64,000 nt of DNA. Source: Erythroxylum novogranatense (taxonomy: Eukaryota > Streptophyta > Magnoliopsida > Malpighiales > Erythroxylaceae). The notes below the pieces were generated by a model. It searched no databases. It saw only the letters and a program-made list of their open reading frames with translations, and was not told where the DNA came from. The position numbers were made by a program, and so were the translations under genes. Location: positions 2,232,001 to 2,296,000 of the forward strand of contig CM057224.1 of the NCBI GenBank assembly GCA_029891385.1, read 5' to 3'. This document shows, piece by piece, positions 38,401-51,204 of the stretch. The stretch's first letter is position 1, and the number at the start of each line of letters is the position of its first letter.

Positions 38401-39075
38401 TGCCAAGAAACTGGCCACAGTATAAGAGGATGCAAAAATAAAAATCAACCTCCAAGCCAATATGAAATTGTTAAGGTAGATATTTTAGTTGTGTAACAAA
38501 TGTGTTGTTATTCATCAAGTATTATTAACTTTATGTTTATCTTTAATGTGTATAATGTAGTGAAAAAGAAGAAGACCACGAAAATCAATATCTACTGAAC
38601 CCCCTTTATCTAATATTTGTAGCGATCAAGTAGGTAGACCGACACAATTAGTATCTACAAAATCAAATACTGCATCTTCTATATTGCTAAGAGAGACGAG
38701 AATGATTAATTAACTTTAAGTATAAAATTTAAGTTTTTTCTAACTTATATAACATTATAATTCTTTTTGTTTTTATAGGCACGTAGAGGATATAAAGTAA
38801 TATTTGGGGAAGTTTCCAGGAATACCTAATTTACAGTAAGTCATTTAAACTCATGTTTATACTACTTATATATAATTATAAGAAAGATGATAGCATTTAC
38901 ATAATTGGTTGTTTATACTTCATAGATGAGTAAGGGTTAATAATAAGTGTTACAATCTCCCAATACTAACGCAACAACAACACAAGCATCCCAAAGTACA
39001 CCTGCTAATACAACTCAACCTAAGAGAAGGATCAAACTAGTGGTTAAAAGATCTGCTACTAGGAAATCTTCTTAG
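35423..39075 (+). pseudogene. MULE transposase, decayed
   Basis: Domains appear in the usual order: a PB1-like N-terminus (VKFEFHYGGVLE, YVGGKI, SMFYKLPHES), an acidic middle (YENPATNVEES, DDELEKDEG), the MuDR-type domain (RLMEAIRKYTITNGYNV, ENTHTWSKVHRNKQA), the transposase core (YGFLGGYRKIIGLDGCFLKT with the first catalytic Asp, VVVDGETT), a SWIM finger (CRLWDLNKISCKHVLTC) and a C-terminal CCHC-like knuckle (HHCQETGHSIRGCKNK). Lesions include TAA at 35543, a frameshift near 35670, TAG at 36367, 36430 and 36556, further stops after 36841, and the MITE at 37778. The last recognisable tail ends at TAG 39073-39075. Start taken at ATG 35423. Confidence 0.85.
37778..38240. mobile_element. Tourist-like (PIF/Harbinger) MITE inside the transposase
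   Basis: 463 bases. The left end gggggtgcttggttgatggg and right end, read inverted (gggagcaattggttcatatggg), form an imperfect inverted repeat. TAA flanks both sides (37775-37777 and 38241-38243), the PIF/Harbinger target size. Taking it out with one TAA leaves the transposase codons in frame across the site, which dates it after the transposase was coding. Confidence 0.85.
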
Positions 39076-40859
39076 TTGGTGAGTATTGCTTTACTCCCTA
39101 TGTTTTTGTTTTTTTAGGTATGTAGCTATTTTGCTTTCAACCTCTTACATTAGAAGGCTCTAAAAAGAATTAATTAGCATTAAAAACGAAAGAGAAATGA
39201 TCCAACTCTTTCCAATCTAGACTTAAAGTTGGATCCATTTGAATGTCGACTACACCTTAGAGACTTTCACTACCAATTTTGGTGTGAGAAATATAAAAAT
39301 GTGTAACAATGATAAAGAGCAAAAGGAAGATTGCCCGCTAAAGTTCAAACATATATATGTACTGATCCTAAATCATTAGAAACATGGCATAATCAAAACA
39401 AGGTTTGATGACTTTTGTGATAGATCCAAACTATGTATATATAATGCATGAAGATTTAATTATTCATTGTTTTTGTTGTTGATGATGCACTGCTCTTGAT
39501 TTCTCATAGAGTCTTGCTTCAATCATGGCTAGTTTAATGTATTTATTAGTTTTTTTTATCCCTCAGTGGCTATTGAAGTAAGTTGTTGAATGATTATGGT
39601 CTAGTTTTTGCATGACATTAGGATGAAAAGTTTTTCTTACTCTTTTCATTTGTATGCTTTTGTTGAAACAGGTGACAGTTCCTTTGTGTTTTTATGTGTG
39701 TGATCTTGATGACATCTCTTTTAAGTTAAATCATACTTCTAAATTTATGTTAGTTAGTGTTTATGTAAGGATGGTGTAAGTGATCAAGCACTGATAGAAA
39801 TCCCTAGATTAAGCCTTTGGAGCTAGAGCTAATTGTACACCAATCTATCTGAGAAAGTTGGAAGGCAGAGGCATGGTTTTGAATACGGAGCTTTAGAAGT
39901 TAGACCCATTTAGAGAAACCAATATTTTTGGATATTGTTTCAGTTTGAGGAATAATGCATGTGTCTGTAACCTATTTATTTGATTGTTTGATCTCACTCT
40001 ATAGTTTACCCTTCAAAAATGATATTGACTCTATTGTTCTTGTATATGATCGCTGTCTTTTTTCTGGTTAGTTACTCTTTAACAATGTTGTCCTTGCCAA
40101 CTGCATTTTTTTCACTTTCTTTTTCCTTTGAACGCTAATCATATCATGTTTATAAGAGCATATATTAGAGTTTATAATTTCTATTTAGATATATTTGTTA
40201 TATATGGAATTAAATACATTTCTCTTTTGCAAATATAGTTTATATTCAAGAATGTTAGATCTTTCGGACTCCTATTTTTCATTCTTAATGTAATATATGC
40301 ATATTCTAAAAGTAACAATAGTCAATTGACAAAATAGAACATAATTCTTCATTGTAACTACTAGAGGATAAATAATTATGAATGAAAAAATGTAATTATA
40401 ATTAATAGATGGAATTTTGTAAAATTCCAGTTATTTCTACAATGTAAAACCTTGTAACAATTGCATTTTCCTTAACAACTTGAAAAGCTTACAACTAAAA
40501 ATTAAAGTGGTAGGTGATTGAATAAATGATAAAAAGAGTTTTAATAAACATAATAGTTACATTTGCTCTTCTAATAATTACAATGTCTCCATTTTTTTGT
40601 ACTTACATCTGAAGACCAAGCTATAAAATTGCATGGGATCCATAAAATAAAGATATAAACACAAATATTAGGACTTATGACAAATTTGCATTATGCACAT
40701 AAATTTGTACACATACTTCTTGCAAATAACAATATATCTTCCGAATAAAGACTCTTACCCCAACACACAGAATTTGTTTGACATATTTTACAATAAAAAC
40801 AAACTTTTGTCTCTTTCACAAATACTAAGTACCTACAAGAGACCTTCGATTTGAATCTT
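39076..40859. other. Non-coding interior of the MULE
   Basis: AT-rich, between the transposase end and the antisense remnant. No protein family was recognised. Confidence 0.4.
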
Positions 40860-41340
40860 GATTAACATTAATTTATGCAATTGGCATTGTTATAAACAAT
40901 AATTGAATTACTTATTTTCGTATTAACGCATTCATAAAAATGTTGACCAATGTTAGGCTTAGCATTTGAAACTTGTAACTTCATCAAGGCATTACAATTG
41001 GGGCAATTAATATTCAACATATGTATTATCTATAGAAATATTAATATTAATTATATTTGAATCCAATTAAATTATCACATCTAACAAATAATATATATTA
41101 TAGTTATTTTACCGCTGAATATAAAGCTTTCTCTTCACAAAATTGAGAATACATCCTTTAGCTTTTGCTAAACTATCAAAAGAACAATAAATAGCACCTT
41201 TGAATTCCTTAACAACACTTGACATTCTTCCTATGTAAAATATATACTAGGTGCATACCCAACGAAAATTATCCCTAACATTAAGATTTTAGCTAAACTA
41301 CCATTACATTTACAAAATGAAGGAGAGGAAGCTTCTTCCC
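40860..41340 (-). pseudogene. Antisense GRF-type zinc-finger remnant in the MULE
   Basis: On the minus strand, fragments read FCKCNGSLAK then, one frame over, NVRDNFRWVCT, and farther on CPNCNALMKLQVSNAKPN followed by IGQHFYEC. These resemble the CxC...NpGrrFwxC layout of plant GRF zinc fingers, which are often linked to transposons. Stops and shifts are frequent, so this is a relic and the call is tentative. Confidence 0.4.
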
Positions 41341-42515
41341 TGCAAATCAGGATGAAGTATCACATAATTGAATATTTAGGCTATGGAGTATGTAATGTCA
41401 TATTTTTCAGTAATTACCAAGATGTACATATTCTACATACAACACAAAACAAAGTATGAATCGACCATCATGCATTTAGTTACTCATATTTTTTTATTTG
41501 ACTTATATTTCATATTGAAAACCAAATGTAGGAGTATTCAAAGTTTTTACTGTTCAATTTGCTATGTACACATACAAGTCAATCCTCCTTTTCAATAATA
41601 AACAAATCGCACCCTAGCACGATCCAATTTGAAACCTTAGTACTCTAGCACAATACAAGTCAATTTTCTGCAAGTACAAATCCAATTTGAAACCCTATTA
41701 CAACAAATTGGATTTGTGCTTTTGGAATCCTAGCACAATATGAGTTAATTTTCTGGAAGCACAAATCTAATTTGAAACACTAGTACATTAAGTTGGATTT
41801 GTGCTTTCAAAAACCTAACACAATCCAATTTGAACCTTAGTACAACAACATACCATTTTATACCCTAGTCAAGGTTGAAACCCTAGTACAACACACCATT
41901 TCATACAAAAATCGAATCGGAGTGGAAAGAACAATAGAGAGAGAGAGGATCAATCGTACCCCATTTAGTGCCACAAGAAGTCCAACGATGAAATCTTTAG
42001 TTTTTACCTGACGACGAAATCACTCTCTTATGAAGCACCGACACACGAAATCATAGAGAATGCTTATTGATCTAATAGAGAAAATAACTTTGTCATAGAA
42101 GAAACTCCAATGCATAAATTCACTCTCTTATGAATGTTGGGCGATTTGGGAGATTTTAGGTTGCAAATTCGGGATTTCAGAATAAGGGTTTTAAGTGTTG
42201 TTCAACAAAAAAGAGACGGATAAGAGAGAAAGAAGGGAGGGACATTTGATTTTAATTGAAACAATATCATTTTACTATCAAAGAGGACCGACATCGTTTC
42301 GCTAATCAGACAGTCTTCTGTTAAACCAATTGAGGTCTTTAATTAGTGAAGGGCATTGACAAGCGGTTGTGCCACGTCAGTATAAGTAACGGTGAGATTA
42401 ATGCCAGGTTAGAATTAAAAATAAAATAAAAGTTTGAACATTTTATTGTTATTTTTTAAAGCTTAAGTTATAATTAAAAAATCGAAGAAAGTTTGAGTTT
42501 TTTAATAATTAAACC

Positions 42516-42970
42516 TTATTAATGAGCTCTTATTAAAATAATAAAATGATATAATTATTTATTTGTATTCTTATGAATTTTTATTATTATTTTGCATAAA
42601 ATTTTATATTTAATTTAAAATTTATGAATATTATTTTATTTAATAAATAATTAAATACTTATATATATTTTATTAATGAATAGAAAAACTTTAAAAGATA
42701 TAAATATGTAGATCGAAACTTGAAGTTTTTGTAATAGATTCTCTCATAATTTTAAATTACTTACAATTTAACTAAACTATGAAGAGATACAAAACGTGTT
42801 TCATCCAATCAGAAGCTGACAATTGTCGAGAACCCTTTTAGACCTTTCTCTGCATGTCTTCAAGGAGTCTCAAACTCGACTTCAAGTCCCAAACTCGACA
42901 GCACAAACAAACCCTCTTCTCTCCTACAAGACATAACCGATAAACTGATAACAAACTCATTAAAACCGCC
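42516..42970. other. MULE right flank and p24 upstream region
   Basis: It starts with the right target duplication (ttattaatg, 42516-42524), then AT-rich DNA, then about 130 bases of likely 5' leader of the p24 gene from about 42840. Confidence 0.45.
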
Positions 42971-44728
42971 ATGATTGCAACCAGAATAAGGTTGTTCTTG
43001 CTTGTAATCACAACGGTCTTGTGGGTTTTATCGACTGTCTCGGATTCTTTACGATTCGACATAGAATCTGGACACGCCAAGTGCATATCTGAAGAAATCA
43101 AAAGCAATTCTTTGACTGTTGGAAAGTACTCCGTCGTCAATCCCAACGGCGACCAGCCTTTGCCGGAGTCCCACAAAGTCACTGTCAAGGTAACTAACTC
43201 TACACATCGGTTGCACGGTAGATATATTAAAGATCCAAACTTTATTGGGTTTTTTTGGTGTGTTTGATTTGACGTTATTGTTGGGTTCTGCTCATTAGGT
43301 GACTTCGAGTTATGGGAGTAGTTACCACGAGGCCACGAAAGTTGGCTCTGGGGAGTTTGCTTTCACGACGGCGGAAGCTGGGGATTATGCGGCTTGTTTC
43401 TTTGCGGAGGATCATACACCGGCGACGACGATGACGGTGGAGTTTGATTGGAGGTCCGGTGTTGCTGCTAAAGACTGGACTAGTGTTGCTAAGAAAGGGT
43501 CCGTTGAAGTAAGTTGATTATGCTCTGGTGTTGTTTCTTGCTTAGATTAAGTTTAATACTTCGAGGTTGTTTCGATTTTGGATTGGTCTTCTAGATCGAG
43601 TTTGATTTGAGGGTGATAACCTGCTTAGTTAGAACTTCTGGTTCAGATTATACTGAAATGGCTTAAACATTTGAGGAAGCTTTGATTTCCTGAGCTTGGA
43701 AGTGAAGATGATGGGTTAGTGTTAATGCATCAAATTGGAAATCTACGATTTCAATGTGAATATGATGCAGTCGGTTGTTCAAAGTTTGATGTTTTAGGAG
43801 CTTCTGAATGAATTGGGTAGTGTACTGTACATAGAGCTGCTTTGTGTTAGTTTAGCAACTTAGGGTTAAAACCTCTTGGAATGTCATGCATCTCAATACC
43901 TTTCTTTGAAGAAGCGAAGTTAAATTGTGTTTTAATTTTGTGATCAAAACATAACCAAGAAAATTTTGTTTGATGAGCACGATACACTTGAAGTCAGAAT
44001 TAAGTTGTTTAGATTACGGGAACCTGAAGAAGTAGTTTAACATTTTCGGGTGATCGGAACGTTAATCAGAAAGACATCCTAGATTGATGCTGCAGTTCTT
44101 CAGTTTGCCTCGTGAATTTTAGTTATGAATCTTTGAACGGAATTGGTGTGATGTTTTTCATTTAGAACACAGAGTATTTGTGGAGGATGATTTGAACCAA
44201 AAAGTAAGGAAACCAGCTCATAAGTTTGAGGAAGTAATCTCCTAAGAATTGCTAGGAAAAGGTGCAAAACTTTTTATGCATTCTCGTTCTTCGATTATCT
44301 CTAAGCAGTTTTTACGACAATCTTCGACGAGCTAACATTGTATTTGAATATGTAATCAGTAATGATGCACTGTCTTAGTTCTTTATCTGAAATTTCTGAC
44401 TTGTCTTGAATATCAGGCAATGGAGCTAGAGTTGAAGAAGTTGTATGATAGTGTAATAGAAATTCAGGATGAGATGTATTATCTTCGGGAAAGGTGAGAG
44501 ATGAATTCCATTACACAATTCTAATAGCTTTCTTTTTTTTTTTAAATATTAGTTCTCTAACTCATGCTTGATGCATGTTTCAGGGAAGAAGAAATGCAAG
44601 AGTTGAACCGAACAACGAACTCGAGAATGGGCTGGTTAAGTGTTCTTTCACTTCTTATTTGCTTATCAGTTGCAGGCATGCAAGTATGGCATTTGAAGAC
44701 CTTTTTTGAGAAAAAGAAGCTGATATGA
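42971..44728 (+). CDS. p24-delta (emp24/gp25L) cargo receptor, 4 exons, 216 aa
   Basis: A type I membrane protein of COPI/COPII vesicles that cycles between ER and Golgi and helps select cargo such as GPI-anchored proteins. Exons: 42971-43189, 43299-43508, 44417-44493 and 44584-44728. A signal peptide (about residues 1-26) is followed by a GOLD domain (LRFDIESGHAKCISEE, YSVVNPN, FAFTTAEAGDYAACFF), a coiled coil (MELELKKLYDSV, DEMYYLRERE), one membrane span (WLSVLSLLICLSVAGMQVW) and a short tail ending FFEKKKLI. That tail holds both a di-Phe COPII signal and a KKXX COPI signal, as in the delta subfamily. Length and exon phases are normal. It is convergent with the kinase gene downstream. Confidence 0.95.
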
Positions 44729-46138
44729 GTTTTGTTTTGGACAACTAGCAGGTTTTTTTGTTTTTTGGCTTTTCCCAGTGCAGATTGTTACACAAAATGA
44801 GATATAATTGTGATAGAGACAATTAAATACTAAATGAAACTCAAAGACCATCTTGTTTGGCATGTTCCCTTTGGATGGGACACATTCTTGTAATTCTTCA
44901 TCTAATCCTTAACCAAGATCCAGGGTCTAGTCCTCTGTGCATACTGAAGTTCCAAATTGTTTCAGTTGCATGGGATGAGAATATTGATTTCTTGTCATTC
45001 ATTTCTGTCCCTGACACTATCCAGCGTTTTATCAAGATGACACCGTTTTGAAGTTCGGCCGAACTGGCTTTGAGCCAATTCGTTTTGGCTGTCCCAAGCT
45101 CGAACCCAATCTAAAATCCATTCAACTTGGATCAGACTGGTTTGCCAACCCTATTTAAAGGCATTAGTTTGTCAATGAAGTTTATTATAGGATGGTTTGC
45201 GGAGCATAATCAAGGGTGAGCAAAAAACGTGTGTTCTTAAGCCATCTACCTAACTTGGAGAATGGGTTACAAGATTCAAGTTTGATGTATCTATTTGCTT
45301 GTTCGAAAAGGTGGAATCGCCCACTTCAGGTGCCCCTACACCTCGGCCCGACAGAGTAATGAGGGGGATGTATCTACCTAAGTCTGATGTATCTATTTGC
45401 TGGTCAAGAAGTTACGTTGCTCATGCTAATGTTTGAATTCCATTTAGGGAGGGTTGGAGAAGAAATTAGCCCTAGATACCTAAACCAGTCAAAGGACAAC
45501 AGAATCGCAATTTAGCTAACGAAACCATAATCCCTAGAGGTGCTCTGCCAGGATATGGCCTTGGGATAGTTCGGGCACCTATCCACTTACATTCAACTAA
45601 CATACTAATGGACTACTATTCAAACAGCAAGTATTCTCCAACTTGTTAAGAACAGTTGTGAAACTAAGCTCAGAAATAAACTCAATTTCATTCATAATCA
45701 GAAACAAACTAGCAATTGTTCTGGAATGATCAATCCACAAAAAGGAATCAGACGACTTCTAATGCTTACAAAAAAAAAACACAATTAGGAACTTAAAAGC
45801 TGTGCATGTTGTTTATTCCAGATTTAAGCGACTCACAGGTTAACAGAAAAGATATCTGTGAAGAATATTCTTAACGAAAAAGAAGATGACAGAAATTCAT
45901 ACTAATGCTTTCTTGAACAAAAATTTTTGACAGGTTAACTTGAGATAAAATATAGAAAGACTACCCATTGAGGGGATGACCACGGTAAGTCCAGAACATT
46001 AAGTGAGGAAATAGGGGAAGAAGCATTCTCACAAACTTTGTCAAATATATTCACAGAACCAGCACCAATTTCAGATGCAGGAAATGGCCAGAAAGAATGG
46101 CATGTACTTCAATATAGTTGATGTCACCGCTTTCAGAC
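44729..46138. other. Convergent spacer between p24 and the kinase gene
   Basis: 3' flanks of both genes. A GC-rich piece at about 45050-45160 (gttcggccgaactggc, tcccaagctcgaaccc) belongs to the MITE-like family noted elsewhere. Otherwise nothing is seen. Confidence 0.4.
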
Positions 46139-48439
46139 TTACGCGTTGAATATATTCCAGGAATGATCTCCTGGTAAAATATCCTTAATCTTTTCAAGTC
46201 TCTTGAGAATATCCAAGAACGAAGGTCTTCTGTTCATATCAGGAGCCCAACACTGTTCTATCAATCTGTAAAGAATCACAAGAAAAAAAAAAAAAAAAAC
46301 ATTGTTAGGTACAGAAATTTGGTGTCTGATAATGCTACTATACACAGGCACATATTACATATTTTGAACATGCATCATGAAAAGGAAATTTTTCCTATAC
46401 ATGAAATGCTTATATAAGTTGTTTAACAACCAAACTAACATAGGAAACTTAAAATGATAAAGGCATTGCACCTTTTAGGGGAATGCAACATATTTAGAAC
46501 TCTTTTGAAACAGGTGTCTCTCTTAAGGTACAGTATGGCTGCTATCTTTCGAAGATTATAAAGACAGCCCTTTTTATTCGATTGACAAATGTTTATCACC
46601 AGTAATCGGTTCAAAAATTTTTTGGTGACTGTAAATTTGTTAATGCTCTAGAGGGGCATCATACTTGTATTGTTCATTGATGACAAAAAGAAATTGGGTA
46701 TCTTCCTCACAAGCCTTACAATTCAGGAGAAGTTTAAACTATAAGCCATCAGACAAACTCAAAACACTTTCAAATTACTTACTCCCTCAGCTCAGGAATG
46801 AACCCCTTGGCATGAAAAGTTGGCCTGTGTCCTTCAGCCGCATACTTGGCTGCTTCATAAGGCTCATAGTTTGAAAGTGGTGGTTGTCCTTCAAGCATCT
46901 GCAGTGAAGAACATAATGCATTACAACACATTTCAAACAATTCATTATTTTCTTATCTTGTAAAGACCAAAACTTACCTCATAAAGTATCATTGCAAAAG
47001 AGAAAACGTCAACCTTCTTGTCGTATTTCCGGTGCTTGAAAACTTCAGGAGCCATATACCGGTCTTTTTTTTTGGTTTCAAAAATCATAAAACAAATATA
47101 AGTAAAAGAATGGATTCTATTTGAATGAATTTTACAAAATGCACTTACAGCTTCCTGTCTCGCCAGTCATTTTGTATACATCATGGGAATTCTGCACCTT
47201 GATGAGCTTGCTTAATCCAAAATCACCAACTTTCAAATGGTCTGCGCTCGAGTTGACTAAGAGAACATTCCTGTCATTGTGTAACAAATATTAACAAGTT
47301 GAAAAAGAAAATGCTAATTATCCTCACCATAGGCAGCAAGAAAATGAGATGATGAGAAATGACTCCTTTTGTGGGTAAGTCTAAAGCTGTATTAGAATGG
47401 CATTTCAAACACATTGTTATGTGGTGGAGAATCACACAATTCATTTGCAAGGTTGAACCTTTTGTAGAAGAAACACACCTTGGTTTTAGGTCTCGATGAA
47501 TGATAACATCTGGCTCGTTGTGAAGATAAGCCATTCCTCTGTCACAGAAGTTATACAGGATTCAAGTTAGCAAAAAGGCTGGATTAGGTAATTCTGTGTG
47601 CCCAAGATCTGGATACAGAAACCTTTTAGGCCTAAATACATTCCTCAAACCTTTTAGGCCTATATACATTCCTCGTAGCAATAATATCAAGAAAGTGAAG
47701 AAGCGAATTAGAATTCAATGGCAGCCAAATAAAGTATAAGTATGTGCATGCTATCTTAAGAATTAATGAAAAAATAGGATCAGTACAAACTATGCATTTG
47801 TACTGTAACCCCATAAAATATCCAAAGAAAAGAACAAGGAAATACACATGCTGTGATATCAGAACAGTGGTGTAGCCTTTCACATGTATGCAATTTGTAA
47901 ATTTCACCAAAACTAATCAAATATGGAAACCGTTATCTAAATAATAGTGAGGATCTAACCCAAAAAATAGACAAACAAACAAACAAAGAAAAAAAAAACA
48001 TGTACATTCTTAGGGGAAAGTTTCACATCTCTCCCAGCGTTGTCATCATAAAACCTTAACACACATACCTGGCTATGTCCAAGGCGAAGTTTATGGCTGT
48101 TGTGGGGCTAAGTGCACCTTTTTCCTTGAGGTACTGGTGGAGATCACCCTGCAATATTAGAGGAATACTATGATTAAGCAAACATTTTTATAGTTGATCT
48201 CCAAGCACCAGCAAACATCAAACAAGTCAGGTACCCCTCGTAAATATTCAGTAATCAACATAAGGGGTTTCTTCTCTGTGACAGCTCCAAGAAATTGGAC
48301 TATATTTGGGTGGCGAAGCTTCACTAGTAAATTAACCTCGTGCCTGAAGTCCTGTCTGAATCATGAAACAGAAGACAAGTCAGTAAGCTAAACCAATTAT
48401 AAAATTATAAGTCTCAAAAAGCGTGTACTTCTATAGAAC

Positions 48440-48482
<43 letters not shown>

Positions 48483-49881
48483 TAAGCTACACCAATTATA
48501 AGTCTAAAAAAGCGTGTACTTCTATAGAACATTTAAATAAATATATATATATATATATATAAAGGTAAAGCTGTCAATCTGCCAGAGCATTTTCTAAAAA
48601 AAAGAAGGCGAAAATTTTGATTCTATGCCTTTCGAATTAGATACCTAATGCTAATCTAAGTTTGATCCTTGATTGGAGTTTATGCAGAATATATATTATA
48701 CATGTAGGACAATATATGAAGCTTTATTCGTAGACAGTCTCAATTGAAAGAACACTATTCAAGTAAAGAACTTACATCACCAATCTATCATCAGAAAGGG
48801 AGGGCAAAATGCGTTTAATTGCAACTGGTGTTCCACGCCAATAGGCTCTCAAAATCTCACCAAAAGAACCCTACCAGGATAAGGTAACATCAGTGATATA
48901 GCTTTTGGGTAGATTTTGAGGAAATGCCAAAATTTGTTTCCGGTAAATGACCTCAAAATGTAAGCCTATATTACTGATATAAAGATGACAACTCAGGAAA
49001 AAGAGAGTAAAGATAATGGAACATGTCTGTGCTTCACAAAGAGTAATTATGAAAATATTGAAATTATGTTCAATAGTAATCTCAAGATACCAGAACCGGA
49101 CCTTCCCAATGATCATAGAATTAGAGAAGTCAAGCTCTGAAGGGTCTATTTCCCAGTCACATTTATTCGGCAGAGGAGGTGCAACCGGCTTGGGTTCAAA
49201 ATGGCTCCCGTTTTGACCCTGCAAAATTCGTTAGAAATCTCAGACGGCAAAACATTAAGACAGAATGCAAGAGGCATCTATAAGACGTATATCATAAAGA
49301 AGAACACATGACATTCTACAACATGAGTGGTTCGTTCTGTTAGTAGCAAATTGATCATAAATTACCATTCGAAGTGTCACAAAATCAATCAATTATCACT
49401 GGTACTCACATAGGACAAGCCACCGTAAGATTTAAGAAACTCAATCATGTTATACTTTTTAGCTCCTTCTGCATCAGCAAGTGGCTGAAAAATATATATA
49501 TAAAAAAAAAGAAAACAAATCTCAGATGTCACAAACACTCTCTTAAACACTTAACCACAACCAAACAGAAACAGACAGAAAAAGTTCAGTAACCGTGTTC
49601 TTCCACCGATCTTGGGCGTTGACGTCGGCGCCAAATTCAATCAAGCACTTGGCAACATCGATCCAACCGTGAAGAGACGCAACATGAAGAGGAGTGCGGT
49701 TATCGTAATCCCTAGCGTGAACGAGCGAGGGATCTTCTTCAAGAAGCTTCCTGACGGCGGCGACGTCGTTCTGGTGAGCGTGCCAGAGGATGAGGGAAGT
49801 GCGGCTAACTCTGGCCTTTTCCTTCTGTTTGTCTGAGGACGGGCGGCAGGCGGAGTCGCCGGAAGAACTGCCGGAGCTCAT
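46139..49881 (-). CDS. VIK: VIK-type ankyrin-repeat protein kinase, 11 exons, 428 aa
   Basis: An integrin-linked-type Raf-like kinase; Arabidopsis VIK binds the BRL2/VH1 receptor and acts in vein development and tonoplast sugar transport. Exons on the minus strand: 49881-49594, 49484-49410, 49218-49102, 48870-48776, 48355-48235, 48148-48069, 47538-47479, 47270-47149, 47063-46978, 46898-46783 and 46265-46139. Ankyrin repeats occupy about residues 35-115 (TPLHVASLHGWIDVAKCLIE). The kinase has IGKGSFGEI, VAIKR, HRDLKPRNVLL, DFGLSK, YRYMAPEV and VDVFSFAMILYEML, so all catalytic residues are present. It ends RPSFLDILKRLEKIKD plus a short tail. The acceptor before 47063 is unusual: nine A residues and AAG|AC, without a nearby pyrimidine tract. 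Similarity along the whole length supports VIK itself. Confidence 0.95.
48387..48565. repeat. Tandem duplication with TA microsatellites in a VIK intron
   Basis: A unit of about 97 bases starting agctaaaccaattata (48387) repeats at 48484, sharing aaaagcgtgtacttctatag. Each copy ends in a TA run (about 48448-48475 and 48540-48560). It lies between exons 4 and 5. Confidence 0.8.
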
Positions 49882-50189
49882 GAGACAAATATGGGATCGG
49901 ATTCGGAGTCGACGGATCTAGAGACGAGATTCGTTCAGTTCACGCTGCTTTGCCTTAGGCCCTCTTTTTCTCTTTATTTAAATTATTTCAAAAAGAAAAT
50001 GTCAAATCATGGTGTGAAAGTGGAGCTTGGAAGTTATGGACTATCCGTTATTCAGTTAATCCTTTCTTTATTTATTTTCTTTCTAGACAATAAGGCTCGA
50101 GTCTGATCTAATATAATCCCTAATTAAGATTAAAACCTTATTTCATTATTTTAGTTTCTAACATTTAACTAAGAAACTATATTTTATAA
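49882..50189. other. VIK upstream region
   Basis: The likely promoter and leader of the kinase gene, ending where the LTR element begins; that border could not be fixed to the base. Confidence 0.35.
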
Positions 50190-50599
50190 AGGTATAACTT
50201 TATTATTGATCCCACGTGACAAAGGGAAAGGAGGAATAAATTATGTGTATCCATCTTTTTTATATTTGCAAATAAATAAATAACTTATTTGTTATAATTA
50301 AAAATTATCATAAATTCATATAAAGCAATTTCATAACAAAAGAGTAAAAATATCAATTTATAATATGATGGAATAATTTTAGTTAGGTCTATTATTCAAA
50401 TTTCACTTAAAAATTTTATTATTTCATTTTTAACAAATAAACAGTTACAAAAGATGCCTTATAATCATTTTATTTTGTTATTAGTAAAATAATTATTTAC
50501 AAATTTTATTTTAAAGTTAAAAGTAACTCTCACAATATATATCTAAATTAAAATTTCAAATTGTTACATTAGTAAAATCATATATAATTGGGATGAAAA

Positions 50600-50885
50600 T
50601 AGGTCGAGTGGGGTTATCCAGTGCTGCTAAGGCCTGGACTTGACTTAAGACTTGATCGAGCCTGAAGTAGCCTAGCTTGAAATCAAGCCCCACATATCTT
50701 GGCTCGAGCTTTTTTTTTTAATTAAAATGCAAAATGATGAGGTTTTGCTTATAAGGTTGGGTCTCGGGTCAGCTCGAGCTTGAGTTGCTGATTTTTCAGA
50801 GCAACTTGGTCCAAGATTCAACCTGAGGTTCTTTCAACCCGGACTTGACCTGTTGACTTCATACCCTGATCATGTCCGAGCCCAT
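50600..50885. repeat. GC-rich hAT-MITE-like insertion in the left LTR
   Basis: It starts gggatgaaaataggtcgag and contains ggcctggacttgac and tcgggtcagctcgagc. The other LTR lacks it at this position, so it is a separate insertion. Same family as 58080-58330. Confidence 0.55.
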
Positions 50886-51204
50886 TACAACTTAAAATCT
50901 TTCTTACTCGTACTAATAACTAAAACTCAATATATATTATGCATTGCACTTATTCACTCAAATGCTCTCTCTAATTTTTTAAATCTCTTAGTAACTCTCT
51001 AGTATATCAAAGATTACTCAAACATCTTATATGTGCTTTTTTATGCGCATAATAGCCCAAAATAATTGTTAAAAATGAAAAACTAGTTGCTCCAAAAGCA
51101 TTAGTGGATCACTTTGCGACATCGGTCGACCAATATGGATCTATAAACTCTTTGTACAAAATTTAATTTTGTTCCAAAAATATTGGTCAACCAATATATA
51201 CTAA

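Larger units (their letters stand above)
33925..42515 (+). mobile_element. Mutator-like element (MULE) with long terminal inverted repeats
   Basis: An 8.6 kb DNA transposon. The left arm (33925 to about 34800) reappears in reverse complement at about 41570-42515, sharing ggttaattactaaaaa ends, gtggcacaacc, tgtccctcccttctt, taacctaaaatctccca, gagagtga...ttcgtcgtcaggtaaaaact and a set of subterminal repeats. It has a 9-base target duplication (8/9). Between the arms lie a decayed transposase (35423-39075), a MITE (37778-38240) and an antisense GRF-like remnant (about 40860-41340). Divergence between the arms and the many stops show it is old and inactive. Confidence 0.9.
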
